A stretch of DNA of 64,000 nt from the NCBI GenBank assembly GCA_937969505.1, contig CALBWA010000009.1, positions 1-64,000 on the forward strand, in the 5' to 3' direction. Source of the DNA: an uncultured Erythrobacter sp. GTDB taxonomy: Bacteria > Pseudomonadota > Alphaproteobacteria > Sphingomonadales > Sphingomonadaceae. The notes beneath the pieces were generated by a model. It did not search any database. It was not told the DNA's origin and worked only from the letters and a program-made list of their open reading frames with translations. How positions within the stretch are numbered: position 1 is the first letter of the stretch; the number at the start of each line of letters is the position of its first letter. Below, one piece after another: positions 1 through 11,766 of the stretch. The translations under genes and the position numbers were made by a program.

Positions 1-1191
1 GCAGAGCTGGACAAGCGCGGCCACCATGTCGCTTTGATTACGGACGAGCGCGGAGCCGCCATTCCCGGCAAGCCCGATTTCCTGCCTGCGCATGTTTTGC
101 CAGCGGGTCGCTTTGGCAAGAATCCGCTCGGATGGTTCAAAGGCGTAAAAGCCGTGCTTACCGGCCGCAGCATGGCGCTGCGCTTGTTTGACAGTTTTGA
201 GCCCAGCGCGGTGGTTGGCTTTGGCGGATATCCCGCGCTGCCAGCTTTGCTCGCCTCAACCTCGGCCAAGATCCCCAGCATTGTTCACGAACAAAACGCG
301 GTTCTGGGGCGGGTGAACAGATTGCTGGCTGGCCGGGTCGATGCGATTGCGACCAGCTATCCCGATGTCGACCGGTTGAAGGGCGATCATCTGGCCAAGA
401 CCCATCTTGTGGGCAATCCGGTTCGCGAAGAAGTGCTGGCCTTGCGCAATCAGCCTTTCCCCGATTTCACCGAAGATGGCCTGTTGCGTGTGCTGATCAC
501 CGGCGGCAGTCAGGGCGCCAGCATCTTGTCGCAAGTGGTGCCCGATGGGCTGGCGATGTTGCAACCGGCCTTGCGCCAGCGTCTGCAAGTCACTCAGCAA
601 TGCCGAAAGGAAGATTTGGACGCTGTCAGAGAGCGTTATAAGGCGCATGACATTCCCGCTGAATTGGGCACCTATTTCGAAGATATGGAAGAGCGCCTGG
701 CCGATGCGCATTTGTTCATCGGCCGCGCGGGCGCCTCTACCCTGGCCGAGCTGACCGCTGTGGGCAGGCCCGCCATTTTACTACCTCTGCCGATTGCAAC
801 CGACGACCATCAAGCAGCCAACACGCGCGAAATTGTCGCCGCGGGTGGCGCGCGCATGATCCGTCAGCCTGCGAGCACGATTGCCGATCTTTCGGACAAG
901 GGTGACGAGGTAAATGCGCAGCGGGTCAAGCAATCAGAAGCCCTACAAAAACTGTCCAAGGATATCTGCCTCCAAATCCAGGCAATGGCGCAAAATCCGG
1001 CGAGCCTCGCCAATGCAGCGCATGGCGCATGGAATTGCGGACGGCCAAAAGCGGCTGAAGATCTGGCCGATCTGGTGGAAAGCTTTGGGGGTGCAGATAT
1101 GATGGATGTGATCCGCGTGGGCGAGAGCGCCAAACGATCAACCGCAACGCGCACCTCTGCCGAGGGCGCAACCCGGGATGGCGCATCATGA
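1..1191 (+). CDS. murG: UDP-N-acetylglucosamine--N-acetylmuramyl transferase MurG (5' truncated by window edge)
   Basis: Open frame from base 1; [33 protein letters not shown] and [11 protein letters not shown] motifs; followed by murC. Confidence 0.95.
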   Translation, partial: AELDKRGHHVALITDERGAAIPGKPDFLPAHVLPAGRFGKNPLGWFKGVKAVLTGRSMALRLFDSFEPSAVVGFGGYPALPALLASTSAKIPSIVHEQNAVLGRVNRLLAGRVDAIATSYPDVDRLKGDHLAKTHLVGNPVREEVLALRNQPFPDFTEDGLLRVLITGGSQGASILSQVVPDGLAMLQPALRQRLQVTQQCRKEDLDAVRERYKAHDIPAELGTYFEDMEERLADAHLFIGRAGASTLAELTAVGRPAILLPLPIATDDHQAANTREIVAAGGARMIRQPASTIADLSDKGDEVNAQRVKQSEALQKLSKDICLQIQAMAQNPASLANAAHGAWNCGRPKAAEDLADLVESFGGADMMDVIRVGESAKRSTATRTSAEGATRDGAS

Positions 1192-2609
1192 AGGGGGTCG
1201 GTACCGATATTGGCACGATCCATTTCGTAGGCATTGGCGGAATTGGCATGTCCGGCATTGCCGAGGTCATGAGCAATCTTGGCTATAGCGTGCAAGGCTC
1301 TGACATTAACGAAAGCCCCACGGTTGAGCGGCTGCGCGGGCAGGGCATCACGGTGCATATCGGCCATGCCGAAAGCAATGTGGAAGGGGCCGCCGTGGTC
1401 GTGACTTCTACCGCTGTCAGGCGTACCAATCCCGAGGTTGCCTTTGCTTTGGAAAACCGCATTCCGGTGGTTCGTCGCGCAGAAATGTTGGCCGAGCTGA
1501 TGCGGCTAAAGTCCACCGTTGCCGTGGCCGGAACGCATGGCAAGACAACCACCACCAGTATGATTGCTGCGTTGTTGGACCATGGCGACATCGATCCAAC
1601 GGTCATCAATGGCGGCATAATCGAACAATATGGATCGAATGCGCGTTTGGGCGATTCTGACTGGATGGTTGTCGAAGCCGATGAAAGCGACGGCAGCTTC
1701 TTGCGGTTAGATGGCACCATCGCGGTTGTGACCAATATCGATCCCGAGCATCTGGATCATTACGGCGACTTCGAAGGCGTCAAATCCGCCTTTGTCGAAT
1801 TCATTCACAACGTACCTTTCTATGGCGCAGCGGTGCTGTGCATCGACCACCCGGAAGTGCAGGCCGTGGTCGGCAAAGTGCGCGACCGCCGCGTCATCAC
1901 CTATGGCTTTTCGCTTCAGGCAGACATTTGCGGCGTTAACATTCAACCCGATGCGATGGGCAATGTGTTTGACGTGATTGTGCGCCAGCGCGGAGAAGAA
2001 GACCGACGGATAGAAGGCGTGCGCCTGCCGATGCCGGGCCGCCACAATGTGCAAAACGCGTTGGCCGCGATCGCGGTTGCGATCGAGATGGGTTGCGATG
2101 ATGAGGTTATCCGCGGAGGCTTCGCCGGATTTGGCGGCGTGCGCAGACGCTTTACCAAGGTGGGCGAGGTTGGCGGTGCCACAATCATTGATGACTACGC
2201 CCACCATCCGGTTGAAATTCAAGCTGTTCTGGGAGCCGCGCGCGAAGCTGTTGGAGGAGGCGAGCAAGGCCGGGTCATCGCGGTTATGCAGCCGCACCGC
2301 TATTCGCGTCTGCACGATTTGATGGATGATTTTCAGTCCTGCTTCAACGATGCTGATCATGTCATCGTAACCCCGGTCTATACGGCCGGTGAAGACCCGA
2401 TCGAGGGTGCTGACAGCGATGCACTGGTTGCGGGCCTGAAATCTCGCGGGCATCGTTCGGCATTGGCTCTCGCCGATCAGGCAGGCCTTGCCAGCCATCT
2501 GGCGGATGAAATTACCGAGGGAGACATCATCGTGTGCCTCGGCGCTGGGGATATCACCAAATGGGCGGCTGGCCTTGCCAGCGCTATCGATTCACAGCGG
2601 CAGGCATGA
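1188..2609 (+). CDS. murC: UDP-N-acetylmuramate--L-alanine ligase
   Basis: [16 protein letters not shown] start, [15 protein letters not shown]-loop, [14 protein letters not shown] overlap with murG. Confidence 0.97.
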   Translation: MKGVGTDIGTIHFVGIGGIGMSGIAEVMSNLGYSVQGSDINESPTVERLRGQGITVHIGHAESNVEGAAVVVTSTAVRRTNPEVAFALENRIPVVRRAEMLAELMRLKSTVAVAGTHGKTTTTSMIAALLDHGDIDPTVINGGIIEQYGSNARLGDSDWMVVEADESDGSFLRLDGTIAVVTNIDPEHLDHYGDFEGVKSAFVEFIHNVPFYGAAVLCIDHPEVQAVVGKVRDRRVITYGFSLQADICGVNIQPDAMGNVFDVIVRQRGEEDRRIEGVRLPMPGRHNVQNALAAIAVAIEMGCDDEVIRGGFAGFGGVRRRFTKVGEVGGATIIDDYAHHPVEIQAVLGAAREAVGGGEQGRVIAVMQPHRYSRLHDLMDDFQSCFNDADHVIVTPVYTAGEDPIEGADSDALVAGLKSRGHRSALALADQAGLASHLADEITEGDIIVCLGAGDITKWAAGLASAIDSQRQA

Positions 2610-3577
2610 CAATGACGCAGCCCGATGACTGGTTGGATCGCGACGATGGCTCTGCCCCATCATGCGCGGTGGAAGGCGCAATTGACGCCGTCATTCCCAT
2701 GACCGGTATTACCGGGCGGCTGACTCAAAATGCTCCTTTGAGCAAACTAGTTTGGTTCAAATGTGGCGGGGCGGCAGATTGGCTGTTCGAGCCATCCGAT
2801 CTGGCCGATCTTACAGGCTTTGTTGAGCGGCTGGAAGGTCGGTTCCCCATCATGGCGCTGGGGCTGGGCTCCAATATGATCGTGCGCGATGGCGGGGTGC
2901 CGGGCGTCGTTATCCGGCTGGGCAAACCCTTTGCCCAGGTGACCGACATAGGCGAATATCGGCTGGAGTGCGGCGGCGGGGCCAGCGGCATTTTGGTGTC
3001 ATCCACCGCCCGCGATGCTGGCATTGCAGGTCTGGAATTCTTGCGCGGTATTCCGGGCACCGTTGGCGGCTTTGTTCGGATGAATGGCGGAGCTTATGGG
3101 CGCGAAGTGGCCGATGTTCTGATCGATTGCGATGTGATCTTGGCGGATGGCAGCATGATCAATTTGCCCGCTGCCGATCTGCAATATTCCTATCGCCACT
3201 CGGCCTTGCCCGACGGCGCAATTGTCGTGTCTGCACGCTTTCAGGGCGAGCCAGGCGATCCTTCGGCTATCGGTGCAGAAATGGACCGTATCGCAGATGC
3301 GCGCGAGCAATCGCAGCCGCTGCGGACGAAGACAGGTGGCTCCACCTTCAAGAATCCAGATGGCCACAAGGCGTGGCAGTTGGTGGATGCGGCAGGGTGC
3401 AGAGGCTTGGTCATGGGTGACGCTCAGGTCAGCGAGAAGCACACCAATTTCCTGATTAATAGGGGCAATGCCACCAGCGCCGACATCGAAGGCTTGGGCG
3501 AAGAAGTTCGCCGCCGGGTTTATGAAAATTCGGGTGTTGAGCTGGAATGGGAAATCCAAAGGGTGGGTCGACCATGA
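2606..3577 (+). CDS. murB: UDP-N-acetylmuramate dehydrogenase
   Basis: [42 protein letters not shown] at 2606 in frame with the ORF and overlapping the murC stop. Confidence 0.95.
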   Translation: MTMTQPDDWLDRDDGSAPSCAVEGAIDAVIPMTGITGRLTQNAPLSKLVWFKCGGAADWLFEPSDLADLTGFVERLEGRFPIMALGLGSNMIVRDGGVPGVVIRLGKPFAQVTDIGEYRLECGGGASGILVSSTARDAGIAGLEFLRGIPGTVGGFVRMNGGAYGREVADVLIDCDVILADGSMINLPAADLQYSYRHSALPDGAIVVSARFQGEPGDPSAIGAEMDRIADAREQSQPLRTKTGGSTFKNPDGHKAWQLVDAAGCRGLVMGDAQVSEKHTNFLINRGNATSADIEGLGEEVRRRVYENSGVELEWEIQRVGRP

Positions 3578-4539
3578 GCGCCAACAAACCTCATGTCGTT
3601 GTCTTGATGGGCGGTTGGGCCAACGAGCGCGAGGTCTCTTTGATGAGCGGAAATGGCGTGGCTGACGCGCTGGAAAGCCGCGGCTATCGCGTGACGCGGA
3701 TCGATATGGATCGCCAAGTGGCAGCGCGCATTGCCGAGGCCAATCCCGATGTTGTGTTCAACGCCTTGCACGGTGTGCCTGGCGAAGATGGCACGGTGCA
3801 GGGCATGTTGGATCTAATGGGCATCGCCTACACCCATTCCGGCCTTGCGACGTCTGTCATCGCGATCGACAAGGAACTGACCAAGCAGGCGCTGGTACCA
3901 AAGGGCATACCCATGCCAGGCGGCCGGATCGTGTCGCGTGCAGAACTGTTCGAGCGTGACCCTCTGCCGAGACCCTATGTTCTGAAACCCGTCAACGAGG
4001 GGTCTTCTGTCGGCGTCGCGATTGTGACCGAGGACAGCAATGTGGGCAATCCGATTGCGCGCGATGCGGCTGGTCCGTGGCAGGACTTTGAAGAATTGTT
4101 GGCCGAACCCTTCATTAAAGGACGCGAGCTCACCACAGCAGTCATCGACGGCCCCCAAGGTCCGCAGGCCTTGGGCGTGACGGAGCTGATTATCGAAACC
4201 GGGTTTTACGATTACGAGCACAAATATACCGACGGGCAAACGGTGCATGTTTGCCCTGCGCAAATTCCTGCCGAGATCACCGGCTTGTGCATGGAATATG
4301 CGGTCCGCGCGCATCAGATATTGGGTTGTGCCGGGACCAGTCGAACCGATTTTCGCTGGGATGACGAGCTGGGTGAAGCAGGATTGTTCGTGCTGGAGAC
4401 GAATACGCAGCCGGGGATGACACCGCTCAGCCTGGTGCCCGAACAAGCGCACTATGCAGGGATGGATTACGCGACTTTGGTGGAGCGCATTGTCGAACAG
4501 GCATTGGCCGGGAAGGAGGCAGGGCATGGCGACAATTAA
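3574..4539 (+). CDS. ddl: D-alanine--D-alanine ligase
   Basis: VLMGGWANEREVSLMSG, ATP-grasp motifs, LETNTQPGMTPLSLVPEQA; ATG at 3574 overlaps the murB end. Confidence 0.95.
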   Translation: MSANKPHVVVLMGGWANEREVSLMSGNGVADALESRGYRVTRIDMDRQVAARIAEANPDVVFNALHGVPGEDGTVQGMLDLMGIAYTHSGLATSVIAIDKELTKQALVPKGIPMPGGRIVSRAELFERDPLPRPYVLKPVNEGSSVGVAIVTEDSNVGNPIARDAAGPWQDFEELLAEPFIKGRELTTAVIDGPQGPQALGVTELIIETGFYDYEHKYTDGQTVHVCPAQIPAEITGLCMEYAVRAHQILGCAGTSRTDFRWDDELGEAGLFVLETNTQPGMTPLSLVPEQAHYAGMDYATLVERIVEQALAGKEAGHGDN

Positions 4540-5434
4540 GCGAGGCGGTAAAGGCGTGCGCAGAGCCGCCAAAGCCAACAGCCGTGCCAAAACGGCCCGT
4601 AATGCGAAGGCCCGCACGGGCGGATTTATCGACGGCGCTATGTCATTGCTGCCCTTCACCGACGAGCAGCTTCACAAGATATTCCTGTTCTTCATTTTGG
4701 GCGGCGCTGCGGCCTTGTTGTGGTTCGTTGCCAGCCTAGCGGGCCTTCCGGCCTTGGCGCAGGCCAAGATCGCGGGAATGGCATCCAACGCAGGATTTGA
4801 AGTGCGCCATATTCGGCCCAGCGGGGTGGAGCATATGAACATTGACCGCGTTTATGAGCGCGTTTTAATCGAGCGCGATCAGCCCATGCCGCTGGTTGAT
4901 CTGGAGGCGACGCGGGAACGCTTGCTCGCTCTGCCATGGGTCGCTGATGCCAGAGTATCTCGTCAATTGCCCGATACGCTGGCGGTCGATATCGTCGAGC
5001 GTCAGCCGCATGCCGTGCTGGTCAAAGCCGATCGGCTGATGTTGATCGACACGACCGGAGCCGAGCTGGAACCGATCTCTCAGCGCAAAGCGCGCGAGAT
5101 GCTGAAAATTTCCGGACCGGGTGCCGCGCGTCAAGTGGAAGGTTTGGAACGCTTGTTGGATGCAGCGCCTGCCTTGAAGCAAAAGGTGACGGGCGCAGAA
5201 TGGGTCGGCAACCGTCGCTGGAATTTGACATTTGATACCGACCAAGTGTTGGCTCTGCCGGAAGGTGAGACAGAGGGCGCATCAGCGCTGGTCTCGTTCG
5301 CTCGGTTGGATGGGCAGAACCGTCTGTTGGGCGGCAAGGTCACGACCTTTGATATGCGGGCGCCTCCGCGCATTTACATGCGAATTCCGGGCCGTGCCGA
5401 TGAAGTGCTTTCCAGCGCGCAGGACCCATCATGA
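4526..5434 (+). CDS. ftsQ: cell division protein FtsQ/DivIB
   Basis: Position between ddl and ftsA; basic N-terminus, one TM segment, POTRA-like region (LPWVADARVSRQLPDTLAVDIVERQPHAVL). Confidence 0.92.
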   Translation: MATIKRGGKGVRRAAKANSRAKTARNAKARTGGFIDGAMSLLPFTDEQLHKIFLFFILGGAAALLWFVASLAGLPALAQAKIAGMASNAGFEVRHIRPSGVEHMNIDRVYERVLIERDQPMPLVDLEATRERLLALPWVADARVSRQLPDTLAVDIVERQPHAVLVKADRLMLIDTTGAELEPISQRKAREMLKISGPGAARQVEGLERLLDAAPALKQKVTGAEWVGNRRWNLTFDTDQVLALPEGETEGASALVSFARLDGQNRLLGGKVTTFDMRAPPRIYMRIPGRADEVLSSAQDPS

Positions 5435-6711
5435 GCACGCCGCGGATCAGCAAAGTCTTTGGCGCTGTAAATACCGGTTCCTTCCGGATCTCGGCCATGA
5501 TCATGGGCCTGACCGAAACGGGCGAGCTGGTGGTGCTGGGATCGGGGCACCGAGCCAGCCAAGGGATCAAGCGCGGCTATGTCACCGATATGGCTGCGGC
5601 CACCTATGCCATTCGGGACGCGGTAGAGCGGGCGGAGAAGAACGCCGGAGCCAGCGTCCAAAGCGTTTGGGTGGGCTGTGCCGGGGCTGGCTTGGCAAGC
5701 CAGGTCTCCAAGGTCGAAATAGAGATCGGCGGACGGCGGATCGAAGAAGAAGATATCGAAGCGCTATTGATAGCGGCGCGCGACACAATTCAACCCGATG
5801 GTCGCATGGTGTTGCACGCGCAGCCCGCGCATTACACGCTGGATGGAGCGCATGGCGTGGCCAATCCCAAAGGTCTTCATGCAGAGCGGCTGGGCGTCGA
5901 CATTCATGTGATGCTGGCCGATGGAGCGCCAGTGCGCAATCTGACCGAGGCCGTGCAGAACGCGCATCTGGATGTTGAGGCCGTGGTCGCCTCTCCGCTG
6001 GCAGCGGGGCATGCCTGCCTCAGCGCGGAAGAACGTGAGCTGGGCGTCGCCTTGGTTGAGATTGGCGGCGATGTGACCAATGTGGCGGTCTATATCGGGG
6101 GCATGTTGTTGGGGCTGAAAGCACTGCCCTTCGGCTCAAACGATATCACCGATGCCATCGCTTCGGCCTTTGGCATTCGCCGGTTTCAGGCAGAACGGCT
6201 GAAATGTGTTTCGGGTTCAGCCATCGCCAGCCCGGCCGATCACCGCGAGATGATCCCGGTCAATGGGCGCGGGGATGAACAATCAGGGCCGATTGCGCGC
6301 GGCGCGGATGAAAACAATCAAATCGCTCGTGCCGAACTGGTCTCTATCGTCACCCAAAAGCTGGGCCAATTGACCGACGAGATTGGTAAGGCGCTGAAGG
6401 TCATGGGCTTTTCAGGCGTGCGCGGCGGACAAGTGGTGATGACCGGCGGCGGTGCAGAACTGGCCGGATTGGCCGAGTTTTCGCAAGGCGCATTGGGTAT
6501 GCCGGTTCGGATTGGCCGTCCCCCTGCCTTGAAAGGGCTGCCAGAGGCGCATTCAACCCCCGGCTTTGCTACACTTGCAGGACTGTGCCTTTACGCTGCG
6601 GATGACCCGATTGATATTCGCGCCATCGGCCAGAGTCACACTTTGACCACACGCTATGGCACGGGCGCCATCTTCGAACGCCTGTTCAAGGCGGTGAAGG
6701 ATTACTTCTGA
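5431..6711 (+). CDS. ftsA: cell division protein FtsA
   Basis: Actin-like ATPase (VALVEIGGDVTNVAVY, VVMTGGGAELAGL); position before ftsZ. Confidence 0.96.
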   Translation: MSTPRISKVFGAVNTGSFRISAMIMGLTETGELVVLGSGHRASQGIKRGYVTDMAAATYAIRDAVERAEKNAGASVQSVWVGCAGAGLASQVSKVEIEIGGRRIEEEDIEALLIAARDTIQPDGRMVLHAQPAHYTLDGAHGVANPKGLHAERLGVDIHVMLADGAPVRNLTEAVQNAHLDVEAVVASPLAAGHACLSAEERELGVALVEIGGDVTNVAVYIGGMLLGLKALPFGSNDITDAIASAFGIRRFQAERLKCVSGSAIASPADHREMIPVNGRGDEQSGPIARGADENNQIARAELVSIVTQKLGQLTDEIGKALKVMGFSGVRGGQVVMTGGGAELAGLAEFSQGALGMPVRIGRPPALKGLPEAHSTPGFATLAGLCLYAADDPIDIRAIGQSHTLTTRYGTGAIFERLFKAVKDYF

Positions 6712-6869
6712 CGCGGTTTATGCTGTGCGCGATTAGGCGCTGTAACCGCTTTGGAGCCAGTATTACGCACTGTGGATAAGGGTAAACACGCTATCCACGG
6801 GGCACAGTGTTTATGTCACTATCGCGTAAAGCGATGAAGTGGGGCGAAAACCGCCCGGAGGAAAGAGTA

Positions 6870-8612
6870 ATGAGCATCAATATCGGCCCAGCATCTACGG
6901 ATGAGTTGCGACCCAAGATTACGGTCATTGGTATCGGTGGAGCGGGCGGAAACGCCATCGCCAATATGATCGAGTCCGATATCGAAGGTGTGGACTTCAT
7001 CGCTGCCAATACTGATGCGCAGGCTCTGGCCACTTCGGCCGCGGAAAAGCGCATTCAGCTGGGGCCAGAAATTACTGGTGGTCTGGGCGCGGGCGCCCGC
7101 CCTGAAGTGGGCAAGGCCTCTGCCGAGGAAACCGTTGCAGAGATTGAAGATGCGCTGGAAGGCGTGAATATGGTCTTTATCGCCGCGGGCATGGGCGGCG
7201 GCACCGGCACCGGTGCTGCGCCAGTGATTGCAGAGGCAGCGCGGCGCAAAGGCGTGCTGACCGTTGGTGTTGTGACCAAGCCGTTCCTGTTTGAAGGAAC
7301 CCGGCGGATGCGCGCCGCTGAAGCGGGCATTGATGAACTTCAGCAACATGTTGATACGCTGATCGTCATTCCGAACCAGAACCTGTTCCTGGTCGCCAAG
7401 GCGGAAACCACCTTTAAAGAAGCGTTCCAGCTGGCTGACGAAGTGCTGCAGCAGGGCGTGCGTTCCATTACCGATTTGATGGTGATGCCTGGCTTGATCA
7501 ATCTGGACTTTGCCGATGTCCGCTCTGTCATGAGCGAGATGGGCAAAGCCATGATGGGCACGGGCGAAGGCGAGGGCGAGAACCGCGCCTTGGAAGCGGC
7601 AGAACATGCCATTGCCAATCCGCTGCTGGACGGTGTCAGTATGCAAGGCGCCAAGGGTGTGATCATTTCGATCATCGGCGGCGAAGATATGAAGCTGCTG
7701 GAAGTGGATGAGGCTGCGAACCACATTCGCGAGCTGGTTGATGAAGATGCCAACATCATTTGGGGCTCTGCCTTCAATCCTGAACTGGATGGCAAGATCC
7801 GCGTGTCAGTGGTTGCGACCGGTATCGAACAAAGCGCGATCGGCAAGGCTACGCAAAGCACGCCGGTATCCTTGGGCGGCGCCCGGGCACCAAAGCGTCC
7901 GGTCATTGCTTTGCCGCCAGAAACCGAAGTGTCTGAGCCAGAGCCGGAATTGGAAGCGCCGCTGGAATTGGGCGCCATGGCCGAGGCCGAGCCTGTCATT
8001 GACGAGCCGGAGCTTGAGGAAATTGCGGAAGAGCCAGCGACAGAACCGTTTGATCTTACCGGCATGCAGGCGGGTGACGAAGTTATAGTCGACGGCGAAG
8101 ATGTGGATGACATTGTCGATCCCTTGGCTGGACTGCGTGACGAGAACAACGACCCCTATGCCGATGATGAAGGGTCTCTCGCTGATCCTGCGGATGACAG
8201 CGGCTTTGATGCTGGCGCGCAAGATGGCGGCTTTGGAACTAGTGACAGTGCCGAAGATGGTACGTTGGATTTGACCGCTGAGGCAGAGGCAGATGGAGCC
8301 GGTGGTTCTGACGATTTGCTAGCAGACGCTGATAAATTGGCTGAGGAAGATCAGCCGGTTCAGGCCCAGCTGGGTGGTCGTCGTCGCGGGTTGCTGGGAG
8401 GCAGCGGTGAAGGAGCCGAGGGCAGTGGCGATGCTGGCGGAGCCGCGGATGGCGGTGCACCTGCATCGGGCGGTGGCAGCACGCTGTTTGAGCGTATGGC
8501 CAATCTCTCGCGTGGTTCGGAAACAGACGAAGAAGATGAAGATGGCGAAGGGGATGACGATAAGTCTTCGCTTAGCATTCCGCGCTTTTTGGGTCGGCAA
8601 AACAACCAATAA
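6870..8612 (+). CDS. ftsZ: cell division protein FtsZ with long acidic C-terminal linker
   Basis: [29 protein letters not shown] tubulin signature, C-terminal [10 protein letters not shown] peptide; ATG 6870 preceded by gaaagag. Confidence 0.97.
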   Translation: MSINIGPASTDELRPKITVIGIGGAGGNAIANMIESDIEGVDFIAANTDAQALATSAAEKRIQLGPEITGGLGAGARPEVGKASAEETVAEIEDALEGVNMVFIAAGMGGGTGTGAAPVIAEAARRKGVLTVGVVTKPFLFEGTRRMRAAEAGIDELQQHVDTLIVIPNQNLFLVAKAETTFKEAFQLADEVLQQGVRSITDLMVMPGLINLDFADVRSVMSEMGKAMMGTGEGEGENRALEAAEHAIANPLLDGVSMQGAKGVIISIIGGEDMKLLEVDEAANHIRELVDEDANIIWGSAFNPELDGKIRVSVVATGIEQSAIGKATQSTPVSLGGARAPKRPVIALPPETEVSEPEPELEAPLELGAMAEAEPVIDEPELEEIAEEPATEPFDLTGMQAGDEVIVDGEDVDDIVDPLAGLRDENNDPYADDEGSLADPADDSGFDAGAQDGGFGTSDSAEDGTLDLTAEAEADGAGGSDDLLADADKLAEEDQPVQAQLGGRRRGLLGGSGEGAEGSGDAGGAADGGAPASGGGSTLFERMANLSRGSETDEEDEDGEGDDDKSSLSIPRFLGRQNNQ

Positions 8613-8739
8613 CAACAACGGTTGATGACAATTGGATTCTGGCGATCCGGGCATATGGTCCGGTTCAGCCAACGGTTCGTCCTGTGTTCAGACCCGTCTA
8701 CTAGTAATGGCCTGCGCCATGATTAGGTCGGCCCGAACT

Positions 8740-10164
8740 ATGCAGAAAAACAAATCAAACCGCCGTATCCTCGGGGCTATTTGGGTGGCCCCCTTGGTCC
8801 TGCCATTTGCAGCATTTGCCCAATCGGGTGATACGCCCGTTGCGCGCGAAGTGGTGCAGCAATTGCCCTCGGCCGATGTGCAACGCCTCAACCGGGCCTT
8901 GAAGCGTCTGGCGCGCAATCCGCGTGATGTTGGGGCGCTGGTTGGGGCTGGTGATGCGGCGCTGCAATTGGGTGATCTGGACGCTGCGATGGGTTTCTTT
9001 GGCAGGGCGCTCTCGCTCTCGCCCGAAAATTCCAAGGCAAAGCTGGGTCGCGCCGCGGTGTTCCTGCGCTCATCTCGTCCGATTGAGGCCTTGCGGATTT
9101 ATGCCGAGGCCGAAGCCAAGGGCGTCTCCACCCGCTCTGTCGCGGCAGATCGAGGGCTGGCCTATGATTTGGCTGGCAACAATGTGCAGGCCCAGGAAAG
9201 TTACCGCAGCGCGCTGGCGCAGGGCGCCGATCCAGAGGTAACGCGCCGGCTTGCCATCAGTCAGGCTATTTCCGGCGATGCATCCAGTTTTGAGGCCAGC
9301 CTGCTGCCGTTGCTGAAAAGCGGCGAGCTGGGAGCATTTCGCACAAGAGCCTTTGGTCTGGCCATCTTGGGCAAAATTGACGAGGCGACCGCGATCTCCA
9401 ATGCGGTGATGCCGCGCGATTTGGCCAGCCGTATCGCACCCTATCTGGCCTATATGCCGCGCCTGACGAAAGCGCAGCAGGCGGCGGCCGCCAATCTCGG
9501 TATCTTCCCTCAGGCAGCGGAAATTGGCCGCGATGACCCACAAATTGCGCGATATTCGCAGACAGGCACGATTTCGCCTGTAGCCAATGTTGATGCCCGC
9601 CTGGTGCCTCAAGGCCAGCAGCTCGGCACGGCTAGTCAGCCGTCCAGCAGCCCCCCGCGTAATCCAACATCCAGCCAATCGCCAACCTCCGCGCCCGGCG
9701 GCAGTCGCTTGGCTGCTGTAACCAACGAGCAGGCAGAGCCAAGCGCGCGGCAGAAATTGGGCGTCGATCAAGCCTTTGCTGGCATGGAGCAGCCGGTTTC
9801 AGCCGCTTCGCCGCCGCCGGTTGATCGGGTCGACATCAGCACGTTCCAACCGCCGCGAGAAGTGGCGGCACCGCCTCCACCGGCGCAGCCAGCCCATCCT
9901 GCCCGGCTATGGGTGCAGGTGGCCACCGGTCGCGATCGCACGGCGTTGCGATTCGATTGGCGGCGCATGGCCCGCAAAGCGCCTGATCTCTTGTCAGAAT
10001 TTGATCCGCATGTGGTGCGATGGGGGCAGGCGAACCGCTTGCTTGCCGGACCTGTGGAGTCTCGTGCAGCTGCACGAGAGTTGGTCAACGCGTTGAAGGC
10101 ACAAGGTCTGGACAGCTTTGCCTATTCCAGCCCCGAAGGTCAGGAAATTACGGAACTTCAATAG
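8740..10164 (+). CDS. TPR/SPOR domain-containing periplasmic protein
   Basis: Signal peptide (RRILGAIWVAPLVLPFAAFAQ), TPR-like repeats, Pro-rich linker, C-terminal SPOR-like region (ARLWVQVATGRDRTALRFDWRRMA...LVNALKAQGLDSF); start assigned to the ATG preceding the signal peptide. Confidence 0.75.
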   Translation: MQKNKSNRRILGAIWVAPLVLPFAAFAQSGDTPVAREVVQQLPSADVQRLNRALKRLARNPRDVGALVGAGDAALQLGDLDAAMGFFGRALSLSPENSKAKLGRAAVFLRSSRPIEALRIYAEAEAKGVSTRSVAADRGLAYDLAGNNVQAQESYRSALAQGADPEVTRRLAISQAISGDASSFEASLLPLLKSGELGAFRTRAFGLAILGKIDEATAISNAVMPRDLASRIAPYLAYMPRLTKAQQAAAANLGIFPQAAEIGRDDPQIARYSQTGTISPVANVDARLVPQGQQLGTASQPSSSPPRNPTSSQSPTSAPGGSRLAAVTNEQAEPSARQKLGVDQAFAGMEQPVSAASPPPVDRVDISTFQPPREVAAPPPPAQPAHPARLWVQVATGRDRTALRFDWRRMARKAPDLLSEFDPHVVRWGQANRLLAGPVESRAAARELVNALKAQGLDSFAYSSPEGQEITELQ

Positions 10165-10302
10165 GTTACGTGAAAACGGGCATATTCTGTACACAGGGTT
10201 TGAACAGGCGAAATCAGTTCTCCCCAAGTGCCGCACATCACGCCATTGCGTTTGGACCGCATGGCAAGGCATCCCTCGTCTCATGAGAAAGACAGGGCGC
10301 AT

Positions 10303-10812
10303 ATGATGAGGCAGCAAGAGCCACAATTGACAGCAGATGATGACGCCGCACCGGTGGACATGCTGGCAGCCTTGTTCGAGGCCAGAGGCTGGCCGTGCGA
10401 AATCATCTCTGAAGATGAGGTTAGCTGCGAGGTTCAGGGCAGCTGGACCAAATATCAATTGCGCGCGATTTGGCGCAAGGAAGACCATGTTCTGCAAATG
10501 CTCTGCCTGCCTGACATTCGCGTGGCGGATGACAAGCTGAGCCAAGCGTATGAATTGGTCGCCATGATCAATGAACAGATGTGGCTCGGCCATTTCGACG
10601 TGTGGTCCAATGGCAAGGTGCTGCTGTATCGCCATGGTGCCTTACTGGGTGACGAGGGACTGCTGAGCATTTCTCAGGCGCAGGCTTTGGCGGAAAACGC
10701 GATTGATGAATGCGATCGTTTCTATCCCGCTTTCCAATTTGTGCTGTGGGGGGACAAAAGCCCCCGTGCGGCGCTGGACAGCGCGCTTGTCGACGCCGCC
10801 GGAGAAGCCTAA
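10303..10812 (+). CDS. YbjN domain-containing protein
   Basis: DMLAALFEARGWPCEI ... LPDIRVADDKLSQAYELVAMINEQMWLGHFDVWSNGKVLLYRHGALL pattern of YbjN family. Confidence 0.8.
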   Translation: MMRQQEPQLTADDDAAPVDMLAALFEARGWPCEIISEDEVSCEVQGSWTKYQLRAIWRKEDHVLQMLCLPDIRVADDKLSQAYELVAMINEQMWLGHFDVWSNGKVLLYRHGALLGDEGLLSISQAQALAENAIDECDRFYPAFQFVLWGDKSPRAALDSALVDAAGEA

Positions 10813-10847
10813 GTCTTCGCCGCTGTTGAGATGCGGGGAATGCGGTG

Positions 10848-11657
10848 ATGGCTGATTTTGAGAAAATGCTGATTATTGGCTGCGGCAATATGGGCGGCGC
10901 GATGCTGGCCGGATGGTTGCAGGCGGGCGTCCCTGCATCACGGTTTGAAGTGCTGGACCCAGCCATGGAGCGATCGCCCGATGGCGTGGTGCTGCATCGC
11001 AGCGCGCCCGATACGCTTCAGCATGACTGCGTGTTGCTGGGTTTCAAGCCGCAACAGCTCAATGCGCTCGCGCCAGGCATGCAGGATCTGACGCGGGGCA
11101 AGACGGTCTTTTCGCTATTGGCGGGGATCGAGGTGGCGATGCTTCAATCCGCATTTCCGGATGCCTCAGCGCATATCCGCGTGATGCCCAATCTGGCGGC
11201 ACGTATCGGCAAGTCTCCGGTTATCCTGACGGGCACAGGCCTGGACGAAGAGGCGAGGGAGACTGCGCGCGGCCTGTTTGACCAGCTTGGCAGCGCCATG
11301 TGGCTGGATGATGAGGCCAAGTTCGACCTTGTGACGGCGCTAGCCGGATCGGGACCGGGCTTTGTCTATCGCTTCATTGATGCTTTGTCGGGTGCTGCTC
11401 AAGAATTGGGGATTGAAGCGTCAATGGCAGAGGCTCTGGCGCTCACCATGGTGGAGGGGGCAAGCCAATTGGCGGCTCAATCTGATCATACGCCTGCCCA
11501 ATTGGCCGACCGTGTGGCCAGCCCCGGCGGGATGACGCGCGAGGGTCTGGATGTGCTGGATGCTGACGAGGCGTTGAAAAAGCTTTTGATTGCAACACTT
11601 AAGGCGACAGCGGACAAGGGTGGTGCTTTGGCAGAGGCGGCCCGCGGCGACAGTTAA
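10848..11657 (+). CDS. proC: pyrroline-5-carboxylate reductase
   Basis: IIGCGNMGGAMLAGW, ALAGSGPGFVYRFIDAL, VASPGGMTREGLDVLD. Confidence 0.95.
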   Translation: MADFEKMLIIGCGNMGGAMLAGWLQAGVPASRFEVLDPAMERSPDGVVLHRSAPDTLQHDCVLLGFKPQQLNALAPGMQDLTRGKTVFSLLAGIEVAMLQSAFPDASAHIRVMPNLAARIGKSPVILTGTGLDEEARETARGLFDQLGSAMWLDDEAKFDLVTALAGSGPGFVYRFIDALSGAAQELGIEASMAEALALTMVEGASQLAAQSDHTPAQLADRVASPGGMTREGLDVLDADEALKKLLIATLKATADKGGALAEAARGDS

Positions 11658-11717
11658 CCAGATGCAAGTTTTGCAACTCGGTTTTGCTTGAAAAATTCGC
11701 GTTTAACACCGATATTG

Positions 11718-11766
11718 GGTGCAACAGGCGCTATGGTGCGCCCATCATTTCGGAGTGACAACCATC
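11718..11766 (+). ncRNA. candidate ybhL leader RNA (5' UTR hairpin upstream of the BI-1/YbhL gene)
   Basis: gggtgcaacaggcgctatggtgcgccc can form GGCGC/GCGCC just before the RBS (cggagtg) of a YbhL-type gene; the ybhL motif is an established alphaproteobacterial leader at this position. Alignment to the Rfam model not run. Confidence 0.45.

Noticed and set aside
7340-8149. Ser-rich - strand ORF
   Set aside because: Antisense of the acidic FtsZ linker.
8600-8740. Possible lpxC expected after ftsZ in the alphaproteobacterial dcw cluster
   Set aside because: No LpxC-like sequence present; the next gene is a TPR/SPOR protein, and absence within the window says nothing about the genome.
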